From: CBDAPE01 sp965198325
GTDB taxonomy: Bacteria > Pseudomonadota > Alphaproteobacteria > UBA828 > JAPUJA01
Length of the DNA: 64,000 bases
Reading direction: 5' to 3'
Assembly: GCA_965198325.1 (NCBI GenBank)
Contig: CBDAPE010000011.1
Coordinates: forward strand, 62,001-126,000
Shown here piece after piece: positions 8,143 to 17,182 of the stretch (within the stretch, counting starts at the first letter, position 1; every line of letters starts with the position of its first letter). Both the position numbers and the translations under genes were made by a program. The notes beneath the pieces are model-generated. The model saw only the letters and a list, made by a program, of their open reading frames with translations. It did no database searches and was not told the origin of the DNA.

Positions 8143-9126
8143 ATGCAGGTAATTCTCGCCGAGCCCCGCGGTTTCTGCGCCGGTGTCGAACGCGCCATCG
8201 AGATCGTCGAGCGGGCCATCGAGCTTTATGGCCCGCCGGTTTATGTGCGCCACGAGATCGTGCACAACAAGCGCGTGGTGACCGAGCTGCAGAAGAAGGG
8301 CGCGCGCTTCGTCGAGGAGCTGAGCGAAATACCGGATGGCGCGGTGACCATCTTTTCCGCGCACGGCGTTTCCAAGACCGTAGCCGACGAGGCCAAGCGG
8401 CGTGACCTGCCGGTGATCGACGCGACCTGCCCGCTCGTCGCCAAGGTTCATATCGAGGCCCAGCGTTACGCCAACGAAGGCCGCGAAGTCATCCTGATCG
8501 GTCATAAGGGACATCCGGAAGTCGAGGGTACTTCGGGCCGCGTCGCGGGCGGCCTGCAAATCGTCTCGTCGATCCAGGACGTCCAGAATCTTCAGGTCCG
8601 CGACCCAGACAAGGTGGCCTACGTGACCCAGACGACGCTCGCGGTGGACGACACCCGCGAAGTGATCGAGGCGCTCCACGATCGGTTTGCCAACATCGTC
8701 GGCCCAAACGTCAAGGACATCTGTTACGCCACTCAGAACCGTCAGACGGCCCTGCGTCAGCTCGCCGAGGAAGTCGAGTTGATCCTCGTACTGGGTGCGA
8801 AAAACAGCTCTAATTCCAACCGGTTACGAGAAATCGGCGAAGAGATGAGCGTGCCCGCCTACATGATCGACGACGCCGGAGATGTCGACCCGAGCTGGTT
8901 CGACGGCATCGTCCGGGTGGGCATTACCGCCGGCGCCTCGGCTCCGGAGAAACTCGTCCAGGAATTGATCGAACGGCTTCGCGGGCTCGACGCCGTCGAC
9001 CTTCATGTGCTCGACGGCATCAAGGAGCGGGTCCGCTTCAAGCTGCCCAAGGAGCTCAGCGATCATGACGTGGCGGTGACCTATGGCGAGCGCGGCTCCG
9101 GCCCGGCGCCCGCACCGAACCCGTAA
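8143..9126 (+). CDS. ispH: 4-hydroxy-3-methylbut-2-enyl diphosphate reductase
   Basis: Last enzyme of the MEP pathway: it reduces HMBPP to IPP and DMAPP with a [4Fe-4S] cluster. 327 residues. The three cluster cysteines are visible at C12 (EPRGFCAGV), C96 (DATCPLV) and C194 (KDICYATQNRQ), and the substrate histidines lie in VRHEIVHNK and SAHGVS. I start at ATG 8143 because AAGGAGG lies 8 bases upstream; the ATG at 8101 would add 14 non-conserved residues. It is 18 bases before hpnH on the same strand, coupling precursor supply to hopanoid tailoring. Confidence 0.95.
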   Translation: MQVILAEPRGFCAGVERAIEIVERAIELYGPPVYVRHEIVHNKRVVTELQKKGARFVEELSEIPDGAVTIFSAHGVSKTVADEAKRRDLPVIDATCPLVAKVHIEAQRYANEGREVILIGHKGHPEVEGTSGRVAGGLQIVSSIQDVQNLQVRDPDKVAYVTQTTLAVDDTREVIEALHDRFANIVGPNVKDICYATQNRQTALRQLAEEVELILVLGAKNSSNSNRLREIGEEMSVPAYMIDDAGDVDPSWFDGIVRVGITAGASAPEKLVQELIERLRGLDAVDLHVLDGIKERVRFKLPKELSDHDVAVTYGERGSGPAPAPNP

Positions 9127-9144
9127 ATAGTCGGATTTGAGGCG

Positions 9145-10287
9145 ATGTCGGTTCCCTTGATCCAGAAGCTCCGTGTGGGCGGTTACCTGATCGGCAAGAA
9201 GCTCAGGGGCGAGAGTCGCTATCCGCTGGTACTCATGCTCGAGCCCCTGTTCCGGTGCAATCTGGCCTGTCCGGGTTGCGGCAAGATCGACTATCCCGAC
9301 CCGATCCTGAACAAACGGCTCTCGGTTCAGGAATGCCTCGACGCGGTCGACGAATGCGGCGCACCGATGGTCTCGATTCCGGGCGGCGAACCGCTGATCC
9401 ACAAGGAGATGAGGCAGATCGTCGAGGGCATCGTCGCGCGCAAGAAGTTCGTCTATCTGTGCACCAACGCGCTGCTGCTCGAGAAAAAGCTCGACGAGTA
9501 CACGCCGAGCAAGTACCTCACGCTCTCGGTGCATCTCGACGGCTATGGCGAGCACCACGACAAGGCGGTGGATCAGGCCGGCACCTTCGAGCGCGCGGTC
9601 TCGGCGATCCGCGCGGCAAAGGCCAAGGGCTTCCGAGTGAACGTGAACTGCACCCTGTTCAACAACGCCGTGCCCGACGACATGGCGATGTTCTTCGACT
9701 ATGTCACCGACGAGCTGAAAGTCGAAGCGATCACGCTCTCGCCCGGCTACAGCTACGAACGCGCACCCGACCAGGAGCATTTCCTGACCCGCGAAACCAC
9801 CAAAAACCTATTCCGCGACATCTTCCGCCTCGGCCGCGGCAGGAAATGGCAATTTAGCGAATCGAGCCTGTTTCTCGACTTCTTGGCGGGCAACCAGACC
9901 TATCACTGCACGCCCTGGGGCAACCCGACCCGCAACATCTTCGGCTGGCAACGCCCCTGCTACCTGCTCGGCGAAGGCTATGTCGGCTCTTTCAAGGATC
10001 TGATGGAAGAAACCGAGTGGGAAAAATACGGCACCGGCGCCTACGAGAAGTGCTCGAACTGCATGGTCCATTGCGGTTACGAGGCGACGGCCGTCGAGGA
10101 TACGTTCAGGCACCCCCTGCGGACCCTGGCAGTGGCGCTGAAGGGTGTGCGCACCGAGGGCTCGATGGCTCCGGAAATCCCGCTCGACCGGGCCCGGCCA
10201 GCCGAATACGTGTTCGAATCACACGTCGAGAAGGCTCTCGCGGAGGCCGAAACCGAGGAGCGGGGCCGCCGCAGCGACGCGGCGTAG
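9145..10287 (+). CDS. hpnH: Hopanoid radical SAM protein HpnH (adenosylhopane synthase)
   Basis: HpnH joins a 5'-deoxyadenosyl group to diploptene to give adenosylhopane, the first step of extended (C35) hopanoid synthesis. 380 residues, full length. The radical-SAM cluster motif CNLACPGC is at C38, C42 and C45, followed by SIPGGEPLIHKEM. Late cysteines (PCYLLGEGYVGSF, KCSNCMVHCGYE) match the family. It follows ispH. Its last 69 bases overlap the 3' end of convergent hpnG, the next enzyme of the same pathway. Confidence 0.95.
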   Translation: MSVPLIQKLRVGGYLIGKKLRGESRYPLVLMLEPLFRCNLACPGCGKIDYPDPILNKRLSVQECLDAVDECGAPMVSIPGGEPLIHKEMRQIVEGIVARKKFVYLCTNALLLEKKLDEYTPSKYLTLSVHLDGYGEHHDKAVDQAGTFERAVSAIRAAKAKGFRVNVNCTLFNNAVPDDMAMFFDYVTDELKVEAITLSPGYSYERAPDQEHFLTRETTKNLFRDIFRLGRGRKWQFSESSLFLDFLAGNQTYHCTPWGNPTRNIFGWQRPCYLLGEGYVGSFKDLMEETEWEKYGTGAYEKCSNCMVHCGYEATAVEDTFRHPLRTLAVALKGVRTEGSMAPEIPLDRARPAEYVFESHVEKALAEAETEERGRRSDAA

Positions 10288-10929
10288 GGAGCGGAGCGCC
10301 GCCAGTTCGTCGCGCGCAATCCGGACTACCGCCGGCAGTTCCCACGGACGCATAAGCAATCCGACAAGCCCGGCGACGGGCCGGATTTGGCCATCCGGTC
10401 CAAATGCCCGCATCGCAGCCCAAGGGATGCGATGACGGGCGGGATCGGAGATCACCCGGGCGACCAGGAACGGCACGTGACAATCCTTCGCGACATGGGC
10501 AACCGCATGGCTCTCCATGTCGACGGCCTGCGCGCCACTCCGGGTTCCGAGCCGGGCCTTGGCTTGCACCCCTGCGACGGCTTCGTCGACACCAAGCAGG
10601 GGGCCGCCCGCGACCCCGCTCCCGACCCGTCCACGCAAGGCTTCCCGCCAGACGGGATCGGTTGCATACCGGGCACCGCCCGAATCCAGGACAGCATCCG
10701 GAAGAATGACCGCGCCCGCGCCAAGCGCGGGATCGAGACCGCCCGCCGTGCCGAAACTCGCCAGTCCGAGGGCGCCCTCCTCAATCAGCTCGCGGGCGGC
10801 CCGCTCGGCCGCAAGGGGCCCGAAGGCTGATGCCACCATAAGGGCCGGCGTGTTATCGAATGTGGATCGGGTGGGATCGAGGCAGGCCGCCTCGCTGGTC
10901 AGGCCGGTCACGACTCCGAGACGGGTCAC
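10219..10929 (-). CDS. hpnG: Hopanoid-associated phosphorylase HpnG (adenosylhopane nucleosidase)
   Basis: 236 residues of the purine-nucleoside-phosphorylase/MTA-SAH-nucleosidase fold. HpnG removes adenine from adenosylhopane to give (phospho)ribosylhopane. Seen are the early LGVVTGLTSEAACL, the loop ASFGTAGGLDPAL and the base/ribose-binding AVDMESHAVAHVA. I start at GTG 10929 (VTRLGVVTGL), whose bases overlap the shc stop (GTGA) and imply translational coupling; an upstream GTG at 10950 is possible. It is the last gene of dxs-shc-hpnG. Confidence 0.88.
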   Translation of the reverse strand: MTRLGVVTGLTSEAACLDPTRSTFDNTPALMVASAFGPLAAERAARELIEEGALGLASFGTAGGLDPALGAGAVILPDAVLDSGGARYATDPVWREALRGRVGSGVAGGPLLGVDEAVAGVQAKARLGTRSGAQAVDMESHAVAHVAKDCHVPFLVARVISDPARHRIPWAAMRAFGPDGQIRPVAGLVGLLMRPWELPAVVRIARDELAALRSLRRVAAAAPLLGFGLRESLLDV

Positions 10930-12923
10930 ATGCCCCAGGGGGTGCACTTGGTATTGCCATCGCGCAAGAGTCGGTAGCGGGCAAGCGCCCAAAGCGGGTA
11001 GTAGACGCTGTAGCCGTGATATCGGAGGTAGAAGATGCGGGGAAAGCCCACGGCCGTGTATTCCTGCTCCGCCCATTTCGCACCACCCATGACGCGTGGG
11101 CAGCGGACCAGATAATCTATCCCCCGCTCGACCGCATCGCTCTCGACCTCGCCGGCGGCCATGAGGCCGAGCAGCGCCCAGGCGGTCTGGGACGGCGTGC
11201 TGGTCTTCTGTTGGCTCCGAGACAGTTGTTCCTTGTAATAGGACTCCCCAGTTTCTCCCCAGCCGCCATCTTCGCGTTGCTTGGATTTGAGCCAGTCGAC
11301 GGCGTGCCGGACGCACGGCCCGTTCGGGTCTTCGCCCAAAGCATTGAGCGCGCAAAGCGCCGACCAGGTCCCGTAAATGTAGTTCGTTCCCCACCGGCCA
11401 TACCATGACCCGTCTTTTTCCTGCTCCCGGTAGAGGAACCGCACGCCCCTCTTGATCGTGGCGTGGTCACGTGGATAGCCGATTTGGGTCAGAAAGCTCA
11501 AGCACCGAGCGGTCACGTCGATTTCCGGCGGATCGAGCAGCGCACCGTGATCGGCGAACGGGATGTAATTTAGGTAGGTGTGGGTATTGTCGACGTCGAA
11601 CGCGCCGAACCCGCCATTGTTACTCTGAATCCCTTCGATCCATTCGGCTGCGCGGCCGATCGCCTCTTTGTAGCGTTCAGGATCGGCCCGGTGCATCGCC
11701 ATGGCGACGACAGCCGTGTCGTCGACATCCGGGTAGTAATCGTTGCGGTACTGAAACGCCCAGCCGCCTGGCCTCAGGCCCGGGCGGCGCTTGATCCAGT
11801 CGCCGTCGACATCGAGAATCTGCCGATCCCTGAGCCAGTCGAGCGCCTTGTGCATGCAGTCGCTGTCACCTGGCTCGCCCGTCTCGATCAAGGCGAGAGC
11901 GCCCAGGCAGGTGTCCCAGATCGGCGACAGACAGGGTTGCACATAGCGTGTCCCGTCGTCGGTCTCTTGGGAGACAAGCTTCTCGACCGAGCGCTTGGCT
12001 ATCTGACGGGTCGGATCGTCCTTCGGATAGCCCAGCACGTCGAGTGCCATCAACGCGTTAGCCATGGCCGGATAAATCGCGCCGAGCCCGTCTTCGCCGT
12101 TGAGGCGGAGTTGAATCCACTCCAGCGCCCGGTTGACCGCCTTGCGGCGCACGGCCCCGGGGATCATCGGCTCGCAAAGCTTCAGCAATCCGTCGAGCCC
12201 CAGAAACAGCCGCCCGAGAGGCGCCTTCTGATCCTTGAAGTGGTGGCGCTCCTCTTCCGGCGGCGTGATGAACAGCTCGCGCACGTCGACGTTACCGGGA
12301 TTCCTCGCGCAGGGACGGTAGGCCTGCAGGACGAGAAGCGGCGTGATAACCGTCCGCGACCAGTAAGAAACTTTATCCAGATGGAACGGGAACCACGACG
12401 GCAGCAGCATGATCTCGACGGGCATGGTGGGCACGGCGCGCCACGGCATCTGGCCGAACAGGGCCAGCGCGATGCGGGTAAACACATTGGCCCGTGCGGC
12501 TCCACCCATAGACAGGATCAACTCGCGGGCGCGCGTCATGTGGGGCAACTCCGGCGCATCGCCGACCAGCTTGAGCGCGTAATACCCCTTGATCGTCGCA
12601 CTCAGGTCCGGAGCACCGTCGTGAAACAGCGGCCAGCCGCCGTCCTCTTGCTGAATCGCCCGAATATAATTCGCAATCTTTCCCTCGAGCGGTGAATCGC
12701 GCTCGTCGAGGTAATGAAGAAGCATGATGTATTCGGCCGGAATCGTAACATCGGCTTCCAGTTCGTAAAGCCAGTGTCCGTCCTCTTTCTGGTGGGATTT
12801 AAAGGCGCCCTTCGCATCCGCAATCACGGAATGAAGCGCGGCGCTCATGCTCGAATTACCCTGCCCCGCATGGAATTGAGTGTCGTCCAACGACCGGTCA
12901 GCGCTGCTGTCGGTAATCGTCAT
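10926..12923 (-). CDS. shc: Squalene-hopene cyclase
   Basis: 665 residues, the normal length. It cyclises squalene to hopene/diplopterol at the membrane. The catalytic DxDD acid motif is D399-V-D-D402 in YYPDVDDTAVVAMAM. Several QW repeats are visible (IQQEDGGWPLF, IQSNNGGFGAF, REQEKDGSWYGRWG, KQREDGGWGET), and the C-terminal GFPRIFYLRYHGYSVYYP is typical. It starts 34 bases after dxs and its stop overlaps hpnG. Squalene would come from HpnC/HpnD, 6 kb away, plus an HpnE or equivalent not in this window. Confidence 0.96.
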   Translation of the reverse strand: MTITDSSADRSLDDTQFHAGQGNSSMSAALHSVIADAKGAFKSHQKEDGHWLYELEADVTIPAEYIMLLHYLDERDSPLEGKIANYIRAIQQEDGGWPLFHDGAPDLSATIKGYYALKLVGDAPELPHMTRARELILSMGGAARANVFTRIALALFGQMPWRAVPTMPVEIMLLPSWFPFHLDKVSYWSRTVITPLLVLQAYRPCARNPGNVDVRELFITPPEEERHHFKDQKAPLGRLFLGLDGLLKLCEPMIPGAVRRKAVNRALEWIQLRLNGEDGLGAIYPAMANALMALDVLGYPKDDPTRQIAKRSVEKLVSQETDDGTRYVQPCLSPIWDTCLGALALIETGEPGDSDCMHKALDWLRDRQILDVDGDWIKRRPGLRPGGWAFQYRNDYYPDVDDTAVVAMAMHRADPERYKEAIGRAAEWIEGIQSNNGGFGAFDVDNTHTYLNYIPFADHGALLDPPEIDVTARCLSFLTQIGYPRDHATIKRGVRFLYREQEKDGSWYGRWGTNYIYGTWSALCALNALGEDPNGPCVRHAVDWLKSKQREDGGWGETGESYYKEQLSRSQQKTSTPSQTAWALLGLMAAGEVESDAVERGIDYLVRCPRVMGGAKWAEQEYTAVGFPRIFYLRYHGYSVYYPLWALARYRLLRDGNTKCTPWGM

Positions 12924-12957
12924 GAGCTGTACGAAAAGCCCCGGCCTGCGTCGGCCG

Positions 12958-14883
12958 TCAGGCCCCTTTCGCGACGTCCGTGCGCTCGGCGCCCAACGCG
13001 TCGAGAGCGGTCGTCAGGATATGTGCCGCATCGAGGCCGGCATCCTCGTACATGCCCTTCGGTGTGCCATGCGCGATGAACCGGTCGGGCAGCATCATCG
13101 GGCGGATCTTCAGGCCGTCGTCCAATAGACCGTTCGATGCCAGGAAGGTGAGAACATGGGCGCCAAAGCCACCGATGGAGCCCTCCTCGATCGTGATCAG
13201 CACCTCGTGCCCGGCAACCAGGCGGCGGATCATATCCTCGTCGAGGGGTTTGGCGAACCGGGCGTCGGCGACCGTGGCGGAGAGGCCGCGCGCGCCAAGC
13301 TCATCGGCCGCGCTCAGACACTCCTGCAGGCGGCCGCCGAACGACAGAATCGCGACCGCAGAGCCCTCGCGCAGAATGCGCCCCTTGCCGATTTCGAGCG
13401 CCACGCCGCGTTCAGGCATCTCGACGCCGACCGCCTCGCCGCGCGGGTAGCGGAGCGCGCTCGGGCGATCGTCGATCTCGACCTGGGTCCGAACCATATG
13501 GACCAGCTCGGCCTCATCCGCCGCCGCCATGATGACGAAATTCGGCAAGGTGCCGAGATAGGCGATGTCGAAGGAGCCCGCGTGAGTTGGCCCGTCCGCG
13601 CCAACCAGGCCAGCCCGGTCGATCGCGAATCGCACCGGCAAAATCTGGATCGCGACGTCGTGAACGACCTGATCGTAGGCCCGCTGGAGGAAAGTTGAAT
13701 AAATCGCGGCGAACGGCTTGAAGCCCTCGGCGGCCAGTCCGGCAGCAAATGTGACCCCATGCTGCTCCGCAAGACCTACGTCGAACGATCGTTCGGGGAA
13801 CTCTTCGGCAAACTTGTCGACGCCGGTGCCGTCAGGCATCGCCGCTGTGATCGCAATAATTTTGTCGTCTTCCTTGGCCTCGGCGATCAGCGATTTGGCA
13901 AAGACCGAGGTGTAGCTCGGTGCGTTGCCCTTTTTCTTGTCCTGTTTCCCCGTCACGACATTGAACTTGCCGACGCCGTGAAACTTGTCGGCAGCCTGTT
14001 CCGCCGGCTCGTAACCGTGGCCTTTTTGCGTGACCGCGTGGATCAGAACCGGGCCCGGCGTGTCGTCGTCGCGGACGTTTTTGAGGATAGGCACGAGGTG
14101 GTCAAGATTGTGCCCATCAATCGGCCCGATGTAGAAAAAACCCAGCTCCTCGAACAACGTGCCGCCGGTTGCCATGCCGCGGGCATATTCCTCCGTCCGC
14201 TTCATCGCCGTCTCGAGCGAGCGCGGGAAGTGGCGAACGACGTCCTTCGCCTTGCTCCGGACTGACCGGAAGGAGTGAGACGAAAGCAAGCGCGAAAGAT
14301 AAGCCGATAGCGCGCCGACGGGCGGCGCGATCGACATGTCGTTGTCGTTCAGAATGACAATCAGGCGCTGGTCCATCGAGCCGGCGTTGTTCATCGCCTC
14401 ATAGGCCAGACCGGCGGTCATGGCGCCATCGCCGACCACGCAGATGATGTTGCGCGATTCGTTCTTGAGATCGCGGGCGACGGCCATGCCCAACCCGGCC
14501 GACATCGCGGTTGAGCTATGCGCGGCACCAAAGGGGTCATACTCGCTTTCGGTGCGCTTGGTAAAGCCGTAGAGCCCACCCGGCTGGCGCAAGGTTCGAA
14601 TGCGGTCGCGCCGACCGGTCAGGACCTTGTGGGGGTAAGCCTGATGGCCGACGTCGAAGATCAGACGGTCCTCGGGTGCGCTGAAGATGTGATGAATTGC
14701 GACCGTCAACTCGACCACCCCGAGCCCGGCTCCCAGATGGCCGCCTGTCGTGGAGACGGCGTCGATGACCTCCGCGCGCACTTCGTCGGCGAGCTGCTTG
14801 AGCTCGTTCATCTTGAAATCGCGGAAATCCGCTGGAACGTTCACCTGGTCCAACAGCGGTGTCTTTGATCGTTCCGACAACAC
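12958..14883 (-). CDS. dxs: 1-deoxy-D-xylulose-5-phosphate synthase
   Basis: First and usually flux-controlling MEP-pathway enzyme: pyruvate plus glyceraldehyde-3-phosphate to DXP, thiamine-diphosphate dependent. 641 residues. Seen are TGGHLGAGLGVVELT, FDVGHQAYPHKVLTGR, the ThDP/Mg motif VVGDGAMTAGLAYEAMNNAG, and the transketolase catalytic segment DVGLAEQHGVTFAAGLA, with TFLQRAYDQVVHDVA. It heads the operon dxs-shc-hpnG. This linkage suggests IPP/DMAPP supply is geared to hopanoid output (inference). Confidence 0.96.
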   Translation of the reverse strand: MLSERSKTPLLDQVNVPADFRDFKMNELKQLADEVRAEVIDAVSTTGGHLGAGLGVVELTVAIHHIFSAPEDRLIFDVGHQAYPHKVLTGRRDRIRTLRQPGGLYGFTKRTESEYDPFGAAHSSTAMSAGLGMAVARDLKNESRNIICVVGDGAMTAGLAYEAMNNAGSMDQRLIVILNDNDMSIAPPVGALSAYLSRLLSSHSFRSVRSKAKDVVRHFPRSLETAMKRTEEYARGMATGGTLFEELGFFYIGPIDGHNLDHLVPILKNVRDDDTPGPVLIHAVTQKGHGYEPAEQAADKFHGVGKFNVVTGKQDKKKGNAPSYTSVFAKSLIAEAKEDDKIIAITAAMPDGTGVDKFAEEFPERSFDVGLAEQHGVTFAAGLAAEGFKPFAAIYSTFLQRAYDQVVHDVAIQILPVRFAIDRAGLVGADGPTHAGSFDIAYLGTLPNFVIMAAADEAELVHMVRTQVEIDDRPSALRYPRGEAVGVEMPERGVALEIGKGRILREGSAVAILSFGGRLQECLSAADELGARGLSATVADARFAKPLDEDMIRRLVAGHEVLITIEEGSIGGFGAHVLTFLASNGLLDDGLKIRPMMLPDRFIAHGTPKGMYEDAGLDAAHILTTALDALGAERTDVAKGA

Positions 14884-15059
14884 GTCCCCCGCTTCTGTTC
14901 TTGTCGGTCGGCACGGTGTCGAGAAGCCGTGAAACCGCAGCCGTGCGAATCAACAAACGTAGCAAATTATTGAAAATCCACAAAATCCAGAATTCGTATT
15001 GTATATCAAGCGGTTGTATTTATCCAGTCCAAGCGGGTCCCTATGATGTGACGGATTTA

Positions 15060-16094
15060 TTAATCGGGCCCGTGCCGGTAGGTATAGCGGAGACCGAAGC
15101 TATCGAGGTCCTCATTGGCTGAGGCGAGGCGTCCGTTCGATATGTGGTCGAGTACGAGGGAAATAGCGTGCCGCCCGTCCAGCCGATAACCCAATTCGGC
15201 CCCTTCCCGGAACAGAAATCGAACCCCCAGTTCCTTTTCATCGGTTCCGCCGGACGCCCGCAGTTTGCCGTCGTGAAAGGCTAGGCCAAAGTCGGCGCCG
15301 AAGAACAGTCTGTAACCGAGGTCGAATTGCCAGCTGAAGCCACCGAACCATTGGCTTGTGTCGCCTGCCGTGCTGATATGAAACCCGGTGTGCGGCTTCG
15401 GATTGGCGATCAGATCCCAGAATTCACCGTGCAAGGTTTGAAACCGGATTCCGAAATCGATCGCGCCGACGCTTTCCTCCTTTGAGCGCCCGAAGACGCC
15501 CGCGTCGTGTGCCATGCCGCCCAACCAGAGCTCCGTAATGCCGGCCTCGTGGAGAGACGTCGCCAAATCAGTCGCGTATATGGGCGTCGCCGGCTCGGGC
15601 GCCTCGGCAACGGCCATGGGCGCAGGTACGGTGTAGACGGGTGCCGGAGCCGGTTGCAGATAACTCGGCGTCACATAGACTGGCGCGGGTGCGGGCGTGA
15701 CCGGTGCCGGTTGGGCGACCATCGTGGTTTGTGCGCCACCACCAAATGCTGCCGAGAAGGCGGGGAACGCTTCACTCGCGGCAGCCACGATCGTCGGGCC
15801 ATAAGCCGGGGTTAGGCCGATCGCTTCCTGCACGATGGGCGCCGCGTAAGCCGGATGCTGGGAAATCGCCACGACCACGGCGTGAGCCATGACCGATTCG
15901 CCACTTCGAAAGCCCGAATCGCCAATCCGGGGCTCATTTGCCATACTCCGGGCGATCGCCGCCGCCATCTGAAGCTCCTGGCTCAAGGCCGGTGGAAGGA
16001 TGGCCTGCGAAAGCGCACCCGGCACAGCGAACAGCAGGACCGCCAGCGCCAGCGTCGGCGCCGCCAGCAGGCGGAGGCGTGAGGTCCGTTTCAT
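15060..16094 (-). CDS. PagL-like lipid A deacylase with an N-terminal helical/Ala-Pro extension
   Basis: 344 residues. A signal peptide (about 1-30, ending AVPGALSQA) is followed by a helical Ala-rich segment (31-118), a Pro/Ala/Val linker (119-170) and a C-terminal beta-barrel domain. The C-terminus has the acyloxyacyl hydrolase/PagL hallmark LVLDHISNGRLASAN followed by FGLRYTY, giving candidate catalytic H317 and S319 and an acidic residue 11-14 positions later. PagL enzymes sit in the outer membrane and remove a 3-O acyl chain from lipid A. The N-terminal helical domain is not part of classical PagL (about 150 residues). It lies between dxs and hpnA in the hopanoid island, and hopanoids and lipid A share the outer membrane. 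Confidence 0.72.
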   Translation of the reverse strand: MKRTSRLRLLAAPTLALAVLLFAVPGALSQAILPPALSQELQMAAAIARSMANEPRIGDSGFRSGESVMAHAVVVAISQHPAYAAPIVQEAIGLTPAYGPTIVAAASEAFPAFSAAFGGGAQTTMVAQPAPVTPAPAPVYVTPSYLQPAPAPVYTVPAPMAVAEAPEPATPIYATDLATSLHEAGITELWLGGMAHDAGVFGRSKEESVGAIDFGIRFQTLHGEFWDLIANPKPHTGFHISTAGDTSQWFGGFSWQFDLGYRLFFGADFGLAFHDGKLRASGGTDEKELGVRFLFREGAELGYRLDGRHAISLVLDHISNGRLASANEDLDSFGLRYTYRHGPD

Positions 16095-16174
16095 GGCCGC
16101 TCAGTGTTCGGTCCGGCAGATTAAATTACAACCGTAAACTCCGCCCTGTCGTGGAGGGCCCCGGGGGGCGGGAC

Positions 16175-17182
16175 TCAATTCTCGTCAGCCGGGAAACCGA
16201 GATAGCCGTGTGAACGGAACCAGTCGATCGCGTCCTCGAGCGCATCGTGCACGGGGCGGGTCTCGTAGCCCAGATCACGCCGTGCCTTATCGATGGAGAA
16301 ATACATCTTCTTGCGCGCGAGCTTGACACCATCGACAGTCACCCTCGGCGTTCCGCCACTCAGCCGGGCCCAGGTCTCGGCGAGAACGGCGATTGGCAAG
16401 ACCGCAGCGTTGGGCAGGCGAATCCGGGGTGGCGCCCGGCCGACGATCGCGGCGATGTCGATGAGCAACGCCCGCAGGCTGAGATTTTCGCCGCCGAGGA
16501 TATATCGTTCGCCGACGACGCCGCGCTCGAAGGCCAGCAAATGTCCCGCCGCGCAGTCGTCGACATGAACGAAATTCAATCCAGTGTCCACATAGGCGGG
16601 CATCCGGCCGCTCGCGGCCTCGACGACCAGCAGGCCGGTCGGCGTCGGGCGAATATCCCGAGGGCCGATCGGGGTGGACGGATTGACAATCACGACGGGT
16701 GCGCCCTCGGCCGCAATCAGTCCGCGAACCGCCTCCTCGGCGAGGTATTTCGATCGCTTGTAGTGACCGATCATGGCGTCCACCGTGACCGGGGTTGCCT
16801 CGTCCGCGGGGCTGCCGTCAAGGTTGAGCCCAAGCGCCGCGACGCTGCTCGTATAGACGATTCGTGACACGCCGGCTTCGCAGGCCGCCCGGACGAGGGC
16901 GCGGCTCCCTTCGACATTGACGGCGTAGATTCGCTCAGGATCGGGAACCCACAGCCGATAGTCCGCGGCCACGTGAAACAGCGCGTCGCAGCCCTTGATT
17001 GCGCGGGCAAGCGACGCGGAATCCGTCAAATCGCCCTCCACGGTCTCGACCGCAAGATCGGCGATGTTGCTTCGATCGGAGCCGGAGCGCACCAAGGTCC
17101 GGACGACGTGATCCGCCTCGAGCAGCCGGCGAGTCACCGCAGCGCCGACGAAACCGGTCGCCCCAGTGACGAGCGTCGTCAT
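16175..17182 (-). CDS. hpnA: Hopanoid-associated sugar epimerase HpnA (NAD(P)-dependent)
   Basis: 335-residue extended short-chain dehydrogenase. The N-terminus MTTLVTGATGFVGAAVTRRL gives the GxxGxxG dinucleotide loop. The active-site YxxxK is in GHYKRSKYLAEEAV, with the Ser in YTSSVAALG. HpnA-type features include HVAADYRLWVPDPE and GLNFVHVDDCAAGHLLA. HpnA is conserved in hopanoid clusters, but its substrate is not firmly known. Its start overlaps the stop of the CDP-alcohol phosphatidyltransferase gene (ATGA), so the two are co-translated. Confidence 0.9.
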   Translation of the reverse strand: MTTLVTGATGFVGAAVTRRLLEADHVVRTLVRSGSDRSNIADLAVETVEGDLTDSASLARAIKGCDALFHVAADYRLWVPDPERIYAVNVEGSRALVRAACEAGVSRIVYTSSVAALGLNLDGSPADEATPVTVDAMIGHYKRSKYLAEEAVRGLIAAEGAPVVIVNPSTPIGPRDIRPTPTGLLVVEAASGRMPAYVDTGLNFVHVDDCAAGHLLAFERGVVGERYILGGENLSLRALLIDIAAIVGRAPPRIRLPNAAVLPIAVLAETWARLSGGTPRVTVDGVKLARKKMYFSIDKARRDLGYETRPVHDALEDAIDWFRSHGYLGFPADEN

